Source of the DNA: Gimesia benthica
GTDB lineage: Bacteria > Planctomycetota > Planctomycetia > Planctomycetales > Planctomycetaceae
DNA length: 64,000 bases
Assembly: GCF_009720525.1 (NCBI RefSeq)
Contig: NZ_CP043930.1
Coordinates: 5,530,001-5,594,000 of the forward strand
Direction of reading: 5' to 3'
Shown here: piece after piece, positions 49,597-59,046 of the stretch
Position numbering within the stretch: the stretch's first letter is position 1
Layout of the letters: every line of letters starts with the position of its first letter
Program-made: the position numbers and the translations under genes
Notes under the pieces: generated by a model
What the model was told of the DNA's origin: nothing
The model's database searches: none
The model's input: the letters and a program-made list of their open reading frames with translations, nothing else

Positions 49597-50763
49597 TCAA
49601 ACGTTCGTATTTACAGGTCCCAGGGTCGTCCCCTGGTAAACTTCTACAGGCATGACTTCCGTCAGTGTGGTTTCGATAGCCATGCCTCCGGTTCGCATCT
49701 GGTCTAAAAGCTCTGCCGCCCGATGTCCCAGACGGGTTTCATCCACGGTGACAGAAGCGATCTGCTGTTGCAGCACGCTGTGACGGACCTGGTCGCCCAC
49801 GCCAATCAGCGAGATGTCTTCCGGCATCCGCAGTCCCATTTTGGTCAGGTGCAGATAAATCCGTTCGGCCATCGAATCGAACGATGTGAAGATGGCCGTC
49901 GGACGGTCGGGCCGTTCCAGCATCTGCTGCAGTGTGGACGCGATTTCCGCATCCAGTTCCTGCATGTCGATCACGCCGGGCGCACCGAAATAACTGTGCT
50001 CCTCTGCCAGTGTGCAGCCGACGTCGGCCAGGGCCTGCTGGAATCCCTCCAGATATAAATCGGTTGTCCGTGTACGGTGCGGGGCGAAGAACCCACAGCG
50101 GCGGTGTTCCTGTGCCACCAGTGCCTCTCCCGCCAGCCGGCCGATTTCGCGAAAGGGGAGTCCCAGCAGCGGCGCAGTAATACCTTCCACCGGGCGATGG
50201 CAGAGTACCACGGGAATTCCCGCTTTCTGCAGTTGACGGATTTGATAACCAGGAGTCGGGGGCGTACTGGCGGGCACGATCGCCACGCCCCCGACCTGGT
50301 TATCGATTAGTTGTAAGATGACGTTGCCCTGTTTATCGATGTTGTTCCGCGTGCAGCAGACCAGCATCTGATTCTGAGTCTGGCTTGCCGACTCTTCGAA
50401 GCTGTGCTGTAGCGAGGGGTAGAAGCCGGACAGGACTTCGGGAATCACCAGCGCCAGAATGTCCAGTCCGCAGGAGAGTCGTTGACGGGCCTGGTCACTG
50501 ACAAAGGTTCCTTTGCCCTGGACCCGGCTTACCAGGCCCTCGCGTTCCAGCAGCCCCATCGCCTGCCGCACTGTGCTCCGCGCGCTGTCGAACAGGCTGG
50601 CTAACTGTTGTTCAGAAGGTAGGGCCGTCCCCGGCAGAATCTGGCCTTCTCGTATTTGTCGCTTGAGATGTTCCCCGATCCGCTCGTACTTGGTCCGCGT
50701 GGCATCTGCTTCTGAGAGCCCTGTGGTATTTGTCGTTTCCAAGACGTCATGCGCGGAGAACAA
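49597..50763 (-). CDS. GntR-type regulator with LacI-like sensor domain
   Basis: 388 residues from a TTG at 50763, supported by GAGGA eight bases upstream; no ATG is available in frame. Residues ~27-98 are a GntR winged helix (YERIGEHLKRQIREGQILPG, LPSEQQLASLFDSARSTVRQA). Residues ~110-380 form a periplasmic-binding-type sensor (DNQVGGVAIVPAS, RTTDLYLEGFQQAL, PTAIFTSFDSMAERIY), as in AraR-like repressors that bind sugars. Targets unknown; it is divergent from the 51.3-56.7 kb cluster and could bind the 547-base gap. Confidence 0.88.
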   Translation of the reverse strand: MFSAHDVLETTNTTGLSEADATRTKYERIGEHLKRQIREGQILPGTALPSEQQLASLFDSARSTVRQAMGLLEREGLVSRVQGKGTFVSDQARQRLSCGLDILALVIPEVLSGFYPSLQHSFEESASQTQNQMLVCCTRNNIDKQGNVILQLIDNQVGGVAIVPASTPPTPGYQIRQLQKAGIPVVLCHRPVEGITAPLLGLPFREIGRLAGEALVAQEHRRCGFFAPHRTRTTDLYLEGFQQALADVGCTLAEEHSYFGAPGVIDMQELDAEIASTLQQMLERPDRPTAIFTSFDSMAERIYLHLTKMGLRMPEDISLIGVGDQVRHSVLQQQIASVTVDETRLGHRAAELLDQMRTGGMAIETTLTEVMPVEVYQGTTLGPVNTNV

Positions 50764-51310
50764 GATCGGATTTCCTCAAGTTCAGTATCAGTCATGAGAT
50801 GAAAGGTACGTACAATGCCATACCTGTTGACTGGTTTCGATATTACCCTCGAAAAATCAGCTGTCAAACAAAATATTCAGAAAATGTAACGAATGTTTTG
50901 CCAGGTGCGGGAGTAGGCGGAATCTCTGTGAGCAGTAAAACGGTGGAAAAGGTCCGTAATTCAAGAAAAAGGTAGGTACAACCAGCATACAATAGGCTTA
51001 GGGAGACTGGCGGCACTCGAAATTCCGGGATTCAGCTGGTTCAGCACAGCCAGGAGTTCACACCTGTGATCTGCATCCTCGGCTGACGGCCCGTCGATAC
51101 AAGCAGCCCCGCGGGAAAGTTTTACGGACCGACGGCGATAAAATTTTTGGTTCCCGTCATTCGCAAGGGAATCCTGCTTGCATCCCGCGTACAAACTGTT
51201 TCTACTATTTAGGTAGTGTATATTGCGAAAAATCCTGCCCGTATCCGATTTGGGATAATCCCCTGTTCCCCTGAGCTTTGTTCCAACGATGCTCATAGCA
51301 CAATCCAACC
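50764..51310. other. Divergent promoter region upstream of the terpene cluster
   Basis: 547 bases between the GntR regulator and the GcvH-like gene. It should contain promoters for both. I see AT-rich patches near 50860 and 51205-51235, but no perfect operator palindrome, RNA gene or riboswitch. Short frames here lack coding character. Confidence 0.4.
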
Positions 51311-51763
51311 ATGCCTGACGATCTTGTCTTTATGATGGGGAATTTCGAGGCCCGAATTCCTCAGGACCGTGTTTATAGTAAGTCACACCTGTGGTTACTG
51401 CCGCAGGAGGACCATTACCGCGTCGGATTTACGGCTTACTCGGTTCGGCTATTGCAGGATGTCTATTTCCTGGACTGGTTTATCGATCCGTTTACTGTGG
51501 TGCGGGAAAAGCAGAAAATCGGGGAGATCGAAAGTTCCAAGGCACTGTCTGACCTGTTTTCCCCCTCGGAAGGCAAGATCCTGGAATTTAACGAAGCACT
51601 GTTGAACGATCCCTCGGCCATCAATCAGTCGGACAATTACGACAAAGGCTGGCTGTTTGAGATGGAGTCGGATGCCCAGTGGTTGACCCCACCCGAGTAT
51701 CTGCAACTATTAGACAGTGTGTGGGAACAGACACAGCGGATCATCAAAGGACAACTCAACTGA
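51311..51763 (+). CDS. GcvH-like lipoyl carrier protein
   Basis: 150 residues. The fold matches glycine cleavage H protein: KSHLWLLPQEDHYRVGFTAYSV, then the lipoyl loop GEIESSKALSDLFSPSEGKI with K77 in the lipoylation position, and NDNYDKGWLFEMES-like ending. The canonical E-S-V-K-A context is E-S-S-K-A. No gcvT, gcvP, lipA or lipB is adjacent, so it is likely a carrier dedicated to another reaction. First gene of a four-gene cluster; the ferredoxin-type gene follows after 52 bases. Confidence 0.88.
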   Translation: MPDDLVFMMGNFEARIPQDRVYSKSHLWLLPQEDHYRVGFTAYSVRLLQDVYFLDWFIDPFTVVREKQKIGEIESSKALSDLFSPSEGKILEFNEALLNDPSAINQSDNYDKGWLFEMESDAQWLTPPEYLQLLDSVWEQTQRIIKGQLN

Positions 51764-51815
51764 GAAACGATTTGATGTGGATTGAGTATCGTTTCGCGTT
51801 GAAAAGGTTTTCAGT

Positions 51816-52853
51816 ATGGCTGACAAAAAATTAACAGTGGTGATCTCTCAGGCTCAGGGGAAAAATCCCGCCAAACGTGAGCTCGAAGAGACTCTCGCCG
51901 CCACACTGTTGATGGAACCCGAGATCGAAGTCTCGCTGGTTCCCCATCTCTACGATCTTTCCGCCGACCATACCGGCACCCTCTTCCTGCAGGCACTGCG
52001 GGGGGATCTGGTGATCCTCTCCTGGCTTTATCCCCGTGCCTGTCACTGGATTCTGGATCGCCAGGGAGTCCGCGGCAAGGAAGGGCACGTCCTGCTCAGA
52101 GAAGAAGTGGATGAAGACGAAGAAGAGGAACAGAAGCAGAACGCACCTTTCGAAAATCCCGAACGCAAGAAAACAATCCCCGATCGACACATCTACTCGA
52201 TCGACCTCCGAGTGAGTTCCAGGCCCGAAGACTACGTCCAGGAAATCAAACGTATCGCCGGCGAATCCCAGGTGCAGACCGTCCCCTTGATGGATATGCT
52301 GCAGTCCGCCCCTCAGCCGGCACAACTGGAAAAGTATCTCAAGCCGCTGGACATTATCAACGCCGACAAAAACAACGCCGCGGAAACAGCAGAAGACGTC
52401 AAACTGGAACCGACCAAACGCCGCTGGTATCCGGTCATCGATTACGGCCTCTGCACGAACTGTATGGAGTGCATCGACTTCTGCCTGTTTGGCGTTTACG
52501 GCGTCGACCAGGGGGGACAGATCCTGGTTGAAGAACAGGACAGCTGCAAAAAGGGTTGTCCGGCCTGCAGTCGTGTCTGTCCCGAGAATGCGATTATCTT
52601 CCCCGGTCATAAAACGCCGGGCATTGCCGGCGCGGATGGTGAAGTCGCCGGTCTGAAAATTGATCTTTCCAAACTGTTTGGGGCCCCTGATGCACTCGAG
52701 ATGGCGGCCCGGGAACGTGATGCAGAACTGGTGGCGGACGGACGCGATGCCGTGGGCATGGGAGTCGGTCTCCGCAAGTCTTCCAAGGTCTCCAAGGCCA
52801 CCGATGAAGAGCTGGAGGACCTGATGGACAACCTGGATGCACTCGATATTTAA
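51816..52853 (+). CDS. 2[4Fe-4S] ferredoxin-domain protein
   Basis: 345 residues, cytosolic; AAAGG eight bases before the ATG. Residues 1-~190 are an unidentified alpha/beta domain with an acidic linker ([13 protein letters not shown]). Two cluster motifs follow: C213-x2-C216-x2-C219-x3-C223 and C244-x3-C248-x2-C251-x3-C255-P, enough for two [4Fe-4S] clusters. The tail is charged and helical. It probably passes electrons to or from the neighbouring lipoyl carrier or DUF116 protein. The cyclase gene begins 45 bases later. Confidence 0.85.
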   Translation: MADKKLTVVISQAQGKNPAKRELEETLAATLLMEPEIEVSLVPHLYDLSADHTGTLFLQALRGDLVILSWLYPRACHWILDRQGVRGKEGHVLLREEVDEDEEEEQKQNAPFENPERKKTIPDRHIYSIDLRVSSRPEDYVQEIKRIAGESQVQTVPLMDMLQSAPQPAQLEKYLKPLDIINADKNNAAETAEDVKLEPTKRRWYPVIDYGLCTNCMECIDFCLFGVYGVDQGGQILVEEQDSCKKGCPACSRVCPENAIIFPGHKTPGIAGADGEVAGLKIDLSKLFGAPDALEMAARERDAELVADGRDAVGMGVGLRKSSKVSKATDEELEDLMDNLDALDI

Positions 52854-52898
52854 ACGTTCTCCTTTCCCATACGAAACTCCCAGCAGGAACAGACCTGA

Positions 52899-54758
52899 AT
52901 GAGTGAGACCATCTCCTACCAACGCGTGCAGGCAGCTTCGCAGCGGGTTCGCGATTACCTGCTGAGTGCCCGGAATGCCGCCGGCCACTGGGAAGGAGAA
53001 CTCTCGACCTCAGCTCTCTCGACAGCCACCGCCATCATGGCTCTTGAGATGATCCGTCGACAGCGTCCCGCCGAAGATGATTCGCTCAACGTTTACATCG
53101 AACAGGGCATCCGCTGGCTGGCCCGGCACCAGAACCCCGATGGCGGCTGGGGTGACACCATTAAGAGCTTCAGCAATATCTCCACCACGATGCTCTGTCA
53201 CGCGGCCTTTCATGCGACGAAAAACACAGAGCACTATGTCTCCCACGTTGTCAACGCCCGTCAATATATCGACCGGGTAGGAGGCGTCACCGCTGTCGTA
53301 GAACGCTACGGCAAAGACAAAACGTTTTCCGTGCCGATCCTCACACACTGCGCCCTGGCCGGACTCGTCAAATGGAAAACCATTCCCGCGCTTCCGTTTG
53401 AACTCTCCTGTCTGCCGCATCGCTTTTATAAAACCGTCAAGCTCCCCGTGGTCAGCTACGCTCTGCCCGCACTGATCGCCATCGGTCAGGTCAGGCACCA
53501 CTTCTGTAAGCCCCGCAATCCGATTCTGCGGCTGATTCGCAAGTTGTCTGTCAAACGCAGTCTGAAAAAGCTGATTGAAATTCAACCCGAGAACGGCGGC
53601 TTTCTCGAAGCCGCGCCGCTGACCAGTTTCGTCACCATGAGTCTGGCCGGCATGGGACTCGTCGATCATCCAGTCGTGCAGAAAGGACTCGCGTTCCTGC
53701 TCGACTCCGTACGACCCGATGGCAGCTGGCCCATCGACACCAACCTCGCCACCTGGACGACGACGTTGTCCGTCAACGCCCTGGAAGGCACACTGTCGGA
53801 ATTCGAAAAAGCACCGATTCGCGACTGGCTGATTCAAGAGCAATACACCGAACTTCATCCCTACACCGCAGCCGAACCCGGAGGCTGGGCCTGGACCGAT
53901 CTCCCCGGCGGCGTACCCGATGCCGACGATACCCCCGGCGCCATTCTGGCTCTGTTGAACCTGCAGACTGAGGAAGCCGAAGAGGCCTCACCCGAATTGC
54001 AGACCTCTCTGCGGAACGGCGTCAACTGGCTGCTCGATCTGCAGAATTCCAACGGCGGCTGGCCTACTTTCTGTCGCGGCTGGGGGACGCTCCCCTTCGA
54101 CCAAAGTGCCGCAGACATCTCGGCACACGTCCTGCGGGCGCTGGAAGCCTGGCTCAAAACAGAAGCAACAGCCGAAGAGAGCACTCTACGCACTCGGGCA
54201 ACCCAGGCCATCGAACGCGGCTATAAATACCTCGCCGCCCAGCAGAGGCCCGACGGTTCCTGGCTGCCACTCTGGTTCGGTAATCAGCATGTCGATGATG
54301 ACGAGAACCCGGTCTACGGGACGGCACGCGTGCTGGCTGCCTATGCACACGAAGAACGTCGTACAACGCCCCAGGCGGAACAGGCCATCCAGTTTATGCA
54401 AAGCGTACAGAATCCCGATGGCGGCTGGGGCGGCGCGGAAGGCGCACCGTCCAGCGTGGAAGAGACAGCGCTCGCCGTCGATGCTCTGCTGTCCGTGGGG
54501 CTATCACTGGAGAATCCCTGCCTGCAACAGGGGCTGGGCTGGCTGCTCGATCGCGTCGAAGCAGGCACCTATACAGAAACCACACCCATCGGGTTTTACT
54601 TTGCCAAGCTCTGGTATTTCGAACAACTTTATCCAGTTATCTTCTCTGTTTCTGCTTTGCAAAGGGCGGAAACGGTTTTTAAAAAATGTCCGGATGAGAA
54701 ATTTAGATTGTCGCTTGATGCAGCAGATTCCCCTATAATGTCCGTAAAGGAAAAATAG
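52899..54758 (+). CDS. Squalene-hopene-cyclase-like class II terpene cyclase
   Basis: 619 residues, slightly shorter than typical SHC. The protonating motif D341-A-D-D344 sits in [13 protein letters not shown]. At least six QW-type repeats are visible ([40 protein letters not shown] and GGWAW). N-terminal [17 protein letters not shown] matches the SHC opening. The enzyme should cyclize a linear C30-C35 or related polyprene by protonation. Family context would be hopanoid or sesquarterpene synthesis, but no squalene synthase genes are adjacent. Membrane-associated by analogy. Confidence 0.9.
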   Translation: MSETISYQRVQAASQRVRDYLLSARNAAGHWEGELSTSALSTATAIMALEMIRRQRPAEDDSLNVYIEQGIRWLARHQNPDGGWGDTIKSFSNISTTMLCHAAFHATKNTEHYVSHVVNARQYIDRVGGVTAVVERYGKDKTFSVPILTHCALAGLVKWKTIPALPFELSCLPHRFYKTVKLPVVSYALPALIAIGQVRHHFCKPRNPILRLIRKLSVKRSLKKLIEIQPENGGFLEAAPLTSFVTMSLAGMGLVDHPVVQKGLAFLLDSVRPDGSWPIDTNLATWTTTLSVNALEGTLSEFEKAPIRDWLIQEQYTELHPYTAAEPGGWAWTDLPGGVPDADDTPGAILALLNLQTEEAEEASPELQTSLRNGVNWLLDLQNSNGGWPTFCRGWGTLPFDQSAADISAHVLRALEAWLKTEATAEESTLRTRATQAIERGYKYLAAQQRPDGSWLPLWFGNQHVDDDENPVYGTARVLAAYAHEERRTTPQAEQAIQFMQSVQNPDGGWGGAEGAPSSVEETALAVDALLSVGLSLENPCLQQGLGWLLDRVEAGTYTETTPIGFYFAKLWYFEQLYPVIFSVSALQRAETVFKKCPDEKFRLSLDAADSPIMSVKEK

Positions 54759-54841
54759 GTCCCACCTGCGTTCTCAAGCCTGATTTTCTACATTCATTGT
54801 GTTACCACTCGAATGAGATACTAACCATAGAGGAGTCTTCC

Positions 54842-56689
54842 GTGTCCATTGCGCCTTTAGACCAGGAAAGTTCCGAAGACAAACGCGTCCCCGCTCACGA
54901 TCAAGCTGAGGGCCGTGCTTCCGAAGATCCCAAACCGGTCAAAAGAAAACGCCGCAGTACCAGCCATCTCAAGGCGGTGCCGGAAACCCTTGCGCTGCGC
55001 GAAGAGATGAAAGCAGAAGCCGAGAAGTTCGTGCAACGTCTCGACTGCTCCAATCCCTTCACCAAGGCGATGCTGGAAGACTGGTCGCGCGAACTGCTGG
55101 CGGAAATGGAACAGCCCGAAAAATTCCTCGGCTTCATGATGGTGCTGATCGGCAACTTCTTCTGGAAACGCCAGTTCCTCGCGATTCCCTTCGAACGCCG
55201 TCTGCTCCTCCTGCCGCACTGCCTGAAACATGCCGAAGGCTGTCCCGCGGAATACGATGAGTTCGGTTTGGACTGCGAAAAATGCGGCGCCTGCTCCATC
55301 GCTGACTACAAAGTCAAAGCCGAAAAGCTGGGCTACAAGGTGCTCGTCGCCGAAGGTTCGCCCGTGGTCCTCAAGATCATCGTCGGCGGTTACGTGGACG
55401 GCATCCTCGGGGTCGCCTGTCTCAACGTGCTGGAAAAGTCGATCGACAAAGTCCTCATCGCCGGCGTACCTTCCTACGCCGTCCCCCTGCATTCCGGTGA
55501 CTGTAAAAACACCAAGATGGACGAGCCCTGGATCTGGGAAGTCCTCGAGAAATATGAACCACTCGAACAGCCGCTGACCCGCAGCTATCTGCCCACCATG
55601 CGGGCCGCCAACTCGCTGTTCGAAGAACACTTTGACGAAATTCTGCCTCCGCTTCGCACAAAAACCGAAGCCGCCGCCCGCACACCGCTGGGCAAGACCG
55701 AAGCCATCGCTTACGAATGGCTCAAGCATGGCGGCAAACGCTTCCGTCCCTTCATCACCCTGGCGGCCTACGATGCTCTGATCAAGGCACAACAGGACGA
55801 GGCAGCAGACAACAGTCAGACTTATCCGCTGGGCGTGCAGAAAGCTGCGATGGCGATTGAGGTCTTCCACAAAGCGTCACTGATTCACGACGACATCGAA
55901 GACGATGACCAGTACCGTTACGGTCAGGAAACCCTGCACCGTCAGCACGGCACCGGCATGGCCATCAACATCGGCGACTACCTGATCGGCATCGGTTACC
56001 GGCTGCTCAACGAAGCCCGGGCCGACATCGGTGCTGAAGCTGCCGCGGACCTGGTCGAAAAAATGGCCGCCGCACATCTCAAGCTCTGTGAAGGGCAGGG
56101 GGCGGAAATGGCCTGGCAGGAAAGCGAGACCTTCGAACTCTCCCCGCTGGATGCCTTGCAGATCTACGCACTCAAAACGTCCCCCGCATTCGAAGCCGCC
56201 CTCTATGCCGGCGTGCGGATGACAGGCTCCGTCAACGAGTATGAAGAACTGATCTCTTCCTTCTCGCGCCAGATCGGCGTCGGCTTCCAGATTCTGAACG
56301 ACCTCAAAGACTGGCGCGGCGATGACAATAACAAGCTCATCTCCGGTCAGGATGCCCTGGCGATGCGGCCTACCCTGTTACTCGCCCTGGCCCTGCAGGC
56401 CGGCGACGAACAGCAGAAAGCCGAACTCAAGGAAATTCTCAACGGCGGCGGTCCTTCGGACTACGCACGCATCAACCGCTTGCGGAAAATCTATGAAGCC
56501 TGTGATGTCTTCACGAAAGCCGAAGTCCTGGTTGACAAGTCACGAGACCGGGCCGAAGAACTGGCCGAGAGCGTCCAGAACGAAGACCTGAAACAGCTGT
56601 TGAAATTCTTCTGCGAAACCGTACTGGCCGAAGAAACCCCCGAGGTCAAACCCGATCTCCCAGTTCTGATGCCACAACCAATCGCCTAG
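54842..56689 (+). CDS. DUF116 - polyprenyl diphosphate synthase fusion
   Basis: 615 residues from a GTG at 54842, with GAGGAG six bases upstream. Residues ~70-250 are DUF116: [12 protein letters not shown], then [16 protein letters not shown], with clustered Cys typical of an iron-sulphur fold. Residues ~285-600 are an all-alpha trans-prenyltransferase: [10 protein letters not shown], first Asp-rich motif HDDIEDDDQ (349-356), [18 protein letters not shown], and second motif NDLKDW (486). The latter should build a polyprenyl diphosphate, chain length unknown. The fusion joins redox chemistry to chain synthesis. Last gene of the cluster. Confidence 0.92.
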   Translation: MSIAPLDQESSEDKRVPAHDQAEGRASEDPKPVKRKRRSTSHLKAVPETLALREEMKAEAEKFVQRLDCSNPFTKAMLEDWSRELLAEMEQPEKFLGFMMVLIGNFFWKRQFLAIPFERRLLLLPHCLKHAEGCPAEYDEFGLDCEKCGACSIADYKVKAEKLGYKVLVAEGSPVVLKIIVGGYVDGILGVACLNVLEKSIDKVLIAGVPSYAVPLHSGDCKNTKMDEPWIWEVLEKYEPLEQPLTRSYLPTMRAANSLFEEHFDEILPPLRTKTEAAARTPLGKTEAIAYEWLKHGGKRFRPFITLAAYDALIKAQQDEAADNSQTYPLGVQKAAMAIEVFHKASLIHDDIEDDDQYRYGQETLHRQHGTGMAINIGDYLIGIGYRLLNEARADIGAEAAADLVEKMAAAHLKLCEGQGAEMAWQESETFELSPLDALQIYALKTSPAFEAALYAGVRMTGSVNEYEELISSFSRQIGVGFQILNDLKDWRGDDNNKLISGQDALAMRPTLLLALALQAGDEQQKAELKEILNGGGPSDYARINRLRKIYEACDVFTKAEVLVDKSRDRAEELAESVQNEDLKQLLKFFCETVLAEETPEVKPDLPVLMPQPIA

Positions 56690-56730
56690 TTGCATCACCG
56701 TGTGTTGAGTTTGCAATTATGAATCACGGC

Positions 56731-56770
56731 TGAGCCCGAATAGAATTCTTCCGAGCGCAGAGAGCAGGAA
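56731..56770 (+). repeat. Intergenic repeat family C, copy 3
   Basis: TGAGCCCGAATAGAATTCTT then CCGAGCGCAGAGAGCAGGAA; it matches the core of the copies at 46053 and 47881 without the leading A-run. Confidence 0.75.
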
Positions 56771-56813
56771 ATTACAGAGAAGAAGAGCAACGGGTTAGTA
56801 AACGCGCCTCACC

Positions 56814-56854
56814 CTGAGCGGCAAAACGCCAGCCGCCGGTAAGCCGGTAAAAAG
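56814..56854 (+). repeat. Intergenic repeat family B, copy 3
   Basis: TGAGCGGCAAAACGCCAGCC then GCCGGTAAGCCGGTAAAAAG; the CCGGTAA segment is duplicated relative to copies 1 and 2. Confidence 0.75.
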
Positions 56855-56907
56855 AATAACGTTGAACTGATCAACCAACCCCAGGCTCTCAAGCAGGGCA
56901 GGGGTTA

Positions 56908-56937
56908 CGCCATTAGCCGCAGGGCGTTAGCCCGGGT
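56908..56937 (+). repeat. Degenerate family B-like repeat
   Basis: CGCCATTAGCCGCAGGGCGT then TAGCCCGGG. It shares the AGCCG...GGCG...TAGCC layout with family B but is diverged. Confidence 0.45.
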
Positions 56938-56977
56938 TGAAACGACTTTGGTATGGCCCCTTCAAATGTAGAACTAC

Positions 56978-57008
56978 CGGGTGCCACAGTTGGACAAGCC
57001 AACTGTGC
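56978..57008 (+). repeat. Hairpin repeat family D, copy 2
   Basis: Arms CACAGTTGG (56985-56993) and CCAACTGTG (56999-57007) around ACAAG, preceded by CCGGGTGC. Relative to copy 1, a T-A stem pair is A-T, so pairing is kept. Confidence 0.88.
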
Positions 57009-57076
57009 CTGAGTCATTCAGAGAAGCCTGTCATGGTACCTTGCCACTCCCATTCCGCTCACAGAAAACAGCGCTC

Positions 57077-57679
57077 ATGAAACCCACACTCATTGCCACG
57101 ATCCTCCTGGCCTGCCTCTCAATACAACCAGCACCCATCCATTCCAGCGAACCCACGCCCCAACTCAAACCTCACCCCGACGCAGTCGCCAACACCCACG
57201 CCCCCGGCGAAGTCGATAAACCTGAACTCGTCCCCTTCATCGTGCCCGATCCCACAAAACTGAAAGGCATCGTCGTCGATGAAACCCAGGCCAGGCTTGT
57301 CGGCACCTGGCAGTATTCCACGCACACGCCCCCCTACGTCGGGCTCGGCTATCTGCACGATCAGAAACAAGGGAAGGGGGAGAAAGCGGTCATCTTCACT
57401 CCCGATCTTCCTAAGTCCGGCCCTTACGAAGTCCGGATGTCGCACTGCTACAACATCCGCAGATCCACGAACACACCGGTCACAATCCACCACGCCGCCG
57501 GCGAAAAAACAATCCGCATCAACCAGCAGCAGATCCCCCCGCACAACAAACTGTTCCGCACCCTGGGCACCTATCACTTCGTCAAAGGCAAATCAGGCTG
57601 GGTGAAAATCTCCAACGCAGGCACCGACGGCAAATACGTCATCGCCGACGCCATCCAGTTCATTTATGTCGGCGAATAA
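57077..57679 (+). CDS. Secreted golvesin C-terminal-like domain protein
   Basis: 200 residues from the ATG at 57077, which begins a signal peptide (MKPTLIATILLACLSIQPAPIHS); a frame starting at 56981 overlaps repeat D and is rejected. Residues ~75-198 match the golvesin/Xly carbohydrate-binding-like fold: GIVVDETQARLVGTWQYSTHTP, GYLHDQKQGKGEKAVIFTP, VTIHHAAGEKTIRIN and NAGTDGKYVIADAIQFI. In planctomycetes this domain is often attached to oxidoreductases or hydrolases; here it is alone. Likely carbohydrate- or surface-binding. Confidence 0.85.
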   Translation: MKPTLIATILLACLSIQPAPIHSSEPTPQLKPHPDAVANTHAPGEVDKPELVPFIVPDPTKLKGIVVDETQARLVGTWQYSTHTPPYVGLGYLHDQKQGKGEKAVIFTPDLPKSGPYEVRMSHCYNIRRSTNTPVTIHHAAGEKTIRINQQQIPPHNKLFRTLGTYHFVKGKSGWVKISNAGTDGKYVIADAIQFIYVGE

Positions 57680-57835
57680 ATCATCGCATTGATTTGTGGC
57701 GTGATGATAGCTGCGTTGAGTGGGCTGAATAGGTTGGGATGGTTTTCTCTTGTACGTGTACTATTTCCTAAATACCGCTGTCTGTATTAGTATCTTGGAA
57801 ATGCAGGGAGTTGGGATTGATAAGGAGTGGAAGCA

Positions 57836-58939
57836 TTGGCAAAGTATTGTATTTTTTGTGGTGAGCAACCAGAAGAAAAAACGAAAGAGCATGTGCTTCC
57901 TCATTGGCTGATTGCTTTAACCGGTGATCCTAAAAGAAAAGCATTCTTCGGATTCAATATATCTAATGGAAACTCTTCTACGCGGAGAGAATTTGCATTC
58001 GACGCTTTCACATTTCCTGCATGCAGTAAATGCAATCATAATTATTCAGACTTGGAAAAAAATACGAAGCAGATATTTGAAAAGTTATTTAACCAACAGA
58101 AGATTTCAGTACATGATGTGAGTTTGCTGTTAGATTGGTTTGATAAAGTTCGTATTGGATTGTGGTTGGGATTCAATCAACTCAATCGAAATATCACTAA
58201 CATAAGACCCAAGTTTCATATCTCAACTCGTTTAGGTCAAAAAGATCGAGCATTATTTATTTCGAAGGCCGATCCCGCTATTGAAAAATTATCAGTGCCA
58301 GGGGCCGATACACTTTTATTCGGATACTTACCAAGCGCATTTTCTCTAGTAGTTAATAACTACTATTTTACAAACCTTTCATTTGATTTTTTGTTTTCGA
58401 AAGAAATAGGTTTCCCATATTCAAAATATGCTTGGGTTGAGCCCTATGACGAATTCGATTTAATATTTAGACATGATATTACACAGGGCAAAAGCAAAAT
58501 CAGTCGTCCATTTTTGCAATACCCAGTCGGACTGAATTGCCAAGAATTCTATCAACCAATGTTTAAAGATGGTTTGACAGATCAACTAATTAGTTTGTAC
58601 GACTGTGATTATGTGAAACAGAATAGCTTGGATTATGAAAAAGGAGTCGGGGCGATTTTTAGAAGAGTTGGGACAAAGATTATAAGGTGTTCGGATAATG
58701 CAGAAGTAGAAATGGTTCCTCAAAATTCATATCAGGATTCAACCCTCTACTACAAGGCGGCTATTAATACCTTGAAGTGGCAAAGCTACTTGTACTCAAT
58801 ACGTGCAGATGAAACACTTCTTACAAAAGAACAACAGGAATTTCGGAATCATATATTTTCAGCAGTGAGTCAAAATAATCGAGTTTATATGAAAAAACTC
58901 GAGCAAGAATTCAATGAATTAAAGAACTCAAAAAAATAA
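57836..58939 (+). CDS. AT-rich HNH-like endonuclease-type protein, probably acquired
   Basis: 367 residues from a TTG at 57836: AAGGAG lies eight bases upstream, whereas a GTG at 57827 directly abuts it. N-terminal KYCIFCGEQPEEKTKEHVLP and CSKCNHNYSDLE give C-x2-C, E-H-x-x-P and C-x2-C-N, the layout of zinc-supported HNH nucleases. The remaining ~290 residues are not recognised. Base composition is strikingly low in G+C (17 of 60 in 58021-58080) against neighbours above 55 percent, and the codons are AT-ending. Possible defence or mobile-cargo gene; no partner adjacent. Confidence 0.8.
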   Translation: MAKYCIFCGEQPEEKTKEHVLPHWLIALTGDPKRKAFFGFNISNGNSSTRREFAFDAFTFPACSKCNHNYSDLEKNTKQIFEKLFNQQKISVHDVSLLLDWFDKVRIGLWLGFNQLNRNITNIRPKFHISTRLGQKDRALFISKADPAIEKLSVPGADTLLFGYLPSAFSLVVNNYYFTNLSFDFLFSKEIGFPYSKYAWVEPYDEFDLIFRHDITQGKSKISRPFLQYPVGLNCQEFYQPMFKDGLTDQLISLYDCDYVKQNSLDYEKGVGAIFRRVGTKIIRCSDNAEVEMVPQNSYQDSTLYYKAAINTLKWQSYLYSIRADETLLTKEQQEFRNHIFSAVSQNNRVYMKKLEQEFNELKNSKK

Positions 58940-58989
58940 TGATTCGATCATCAAAGGAGAGTCTGTTTAAACAGTCCTTAATGCTGCTT

Positions 58990-59046
58990 TTTTCGTGTCT
59001 TTCGTGCTTTTCGTGGTAGCAAAAAAAACTTCAATGATTTCGCGGT
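58990..59046 (+). repeat. Intergenic repeat family A, copy 3
   Basis: TTTTCGTGTC, TTTCGTGCTT, TTCGTGGTAGC, eight A, then CTTCAATGATTTCGCG. It sits between convergent genes and runs up to the stop codon of the minus-strand ceramidase-like gene, just as copy 1 meets the end of its minus-strand neighbour. Confidence 0.85.

Larger units (their letters stand above)
56690..57076. other. Intergenic region rich in dispersed repeats
   Basis: 387 bases holding copies of families C (56731), B (56814 and a degenerate one at 56908) and D (56978). No gene seen. The order differs from the other composite elements. Confidence 0.7.

Noticed and set aside
50961-51308. 115-codon minus-strand frame upstream of the GcvH-like gene
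   Set aside because: No motif or ribosome site and it covers the expected promoter region.
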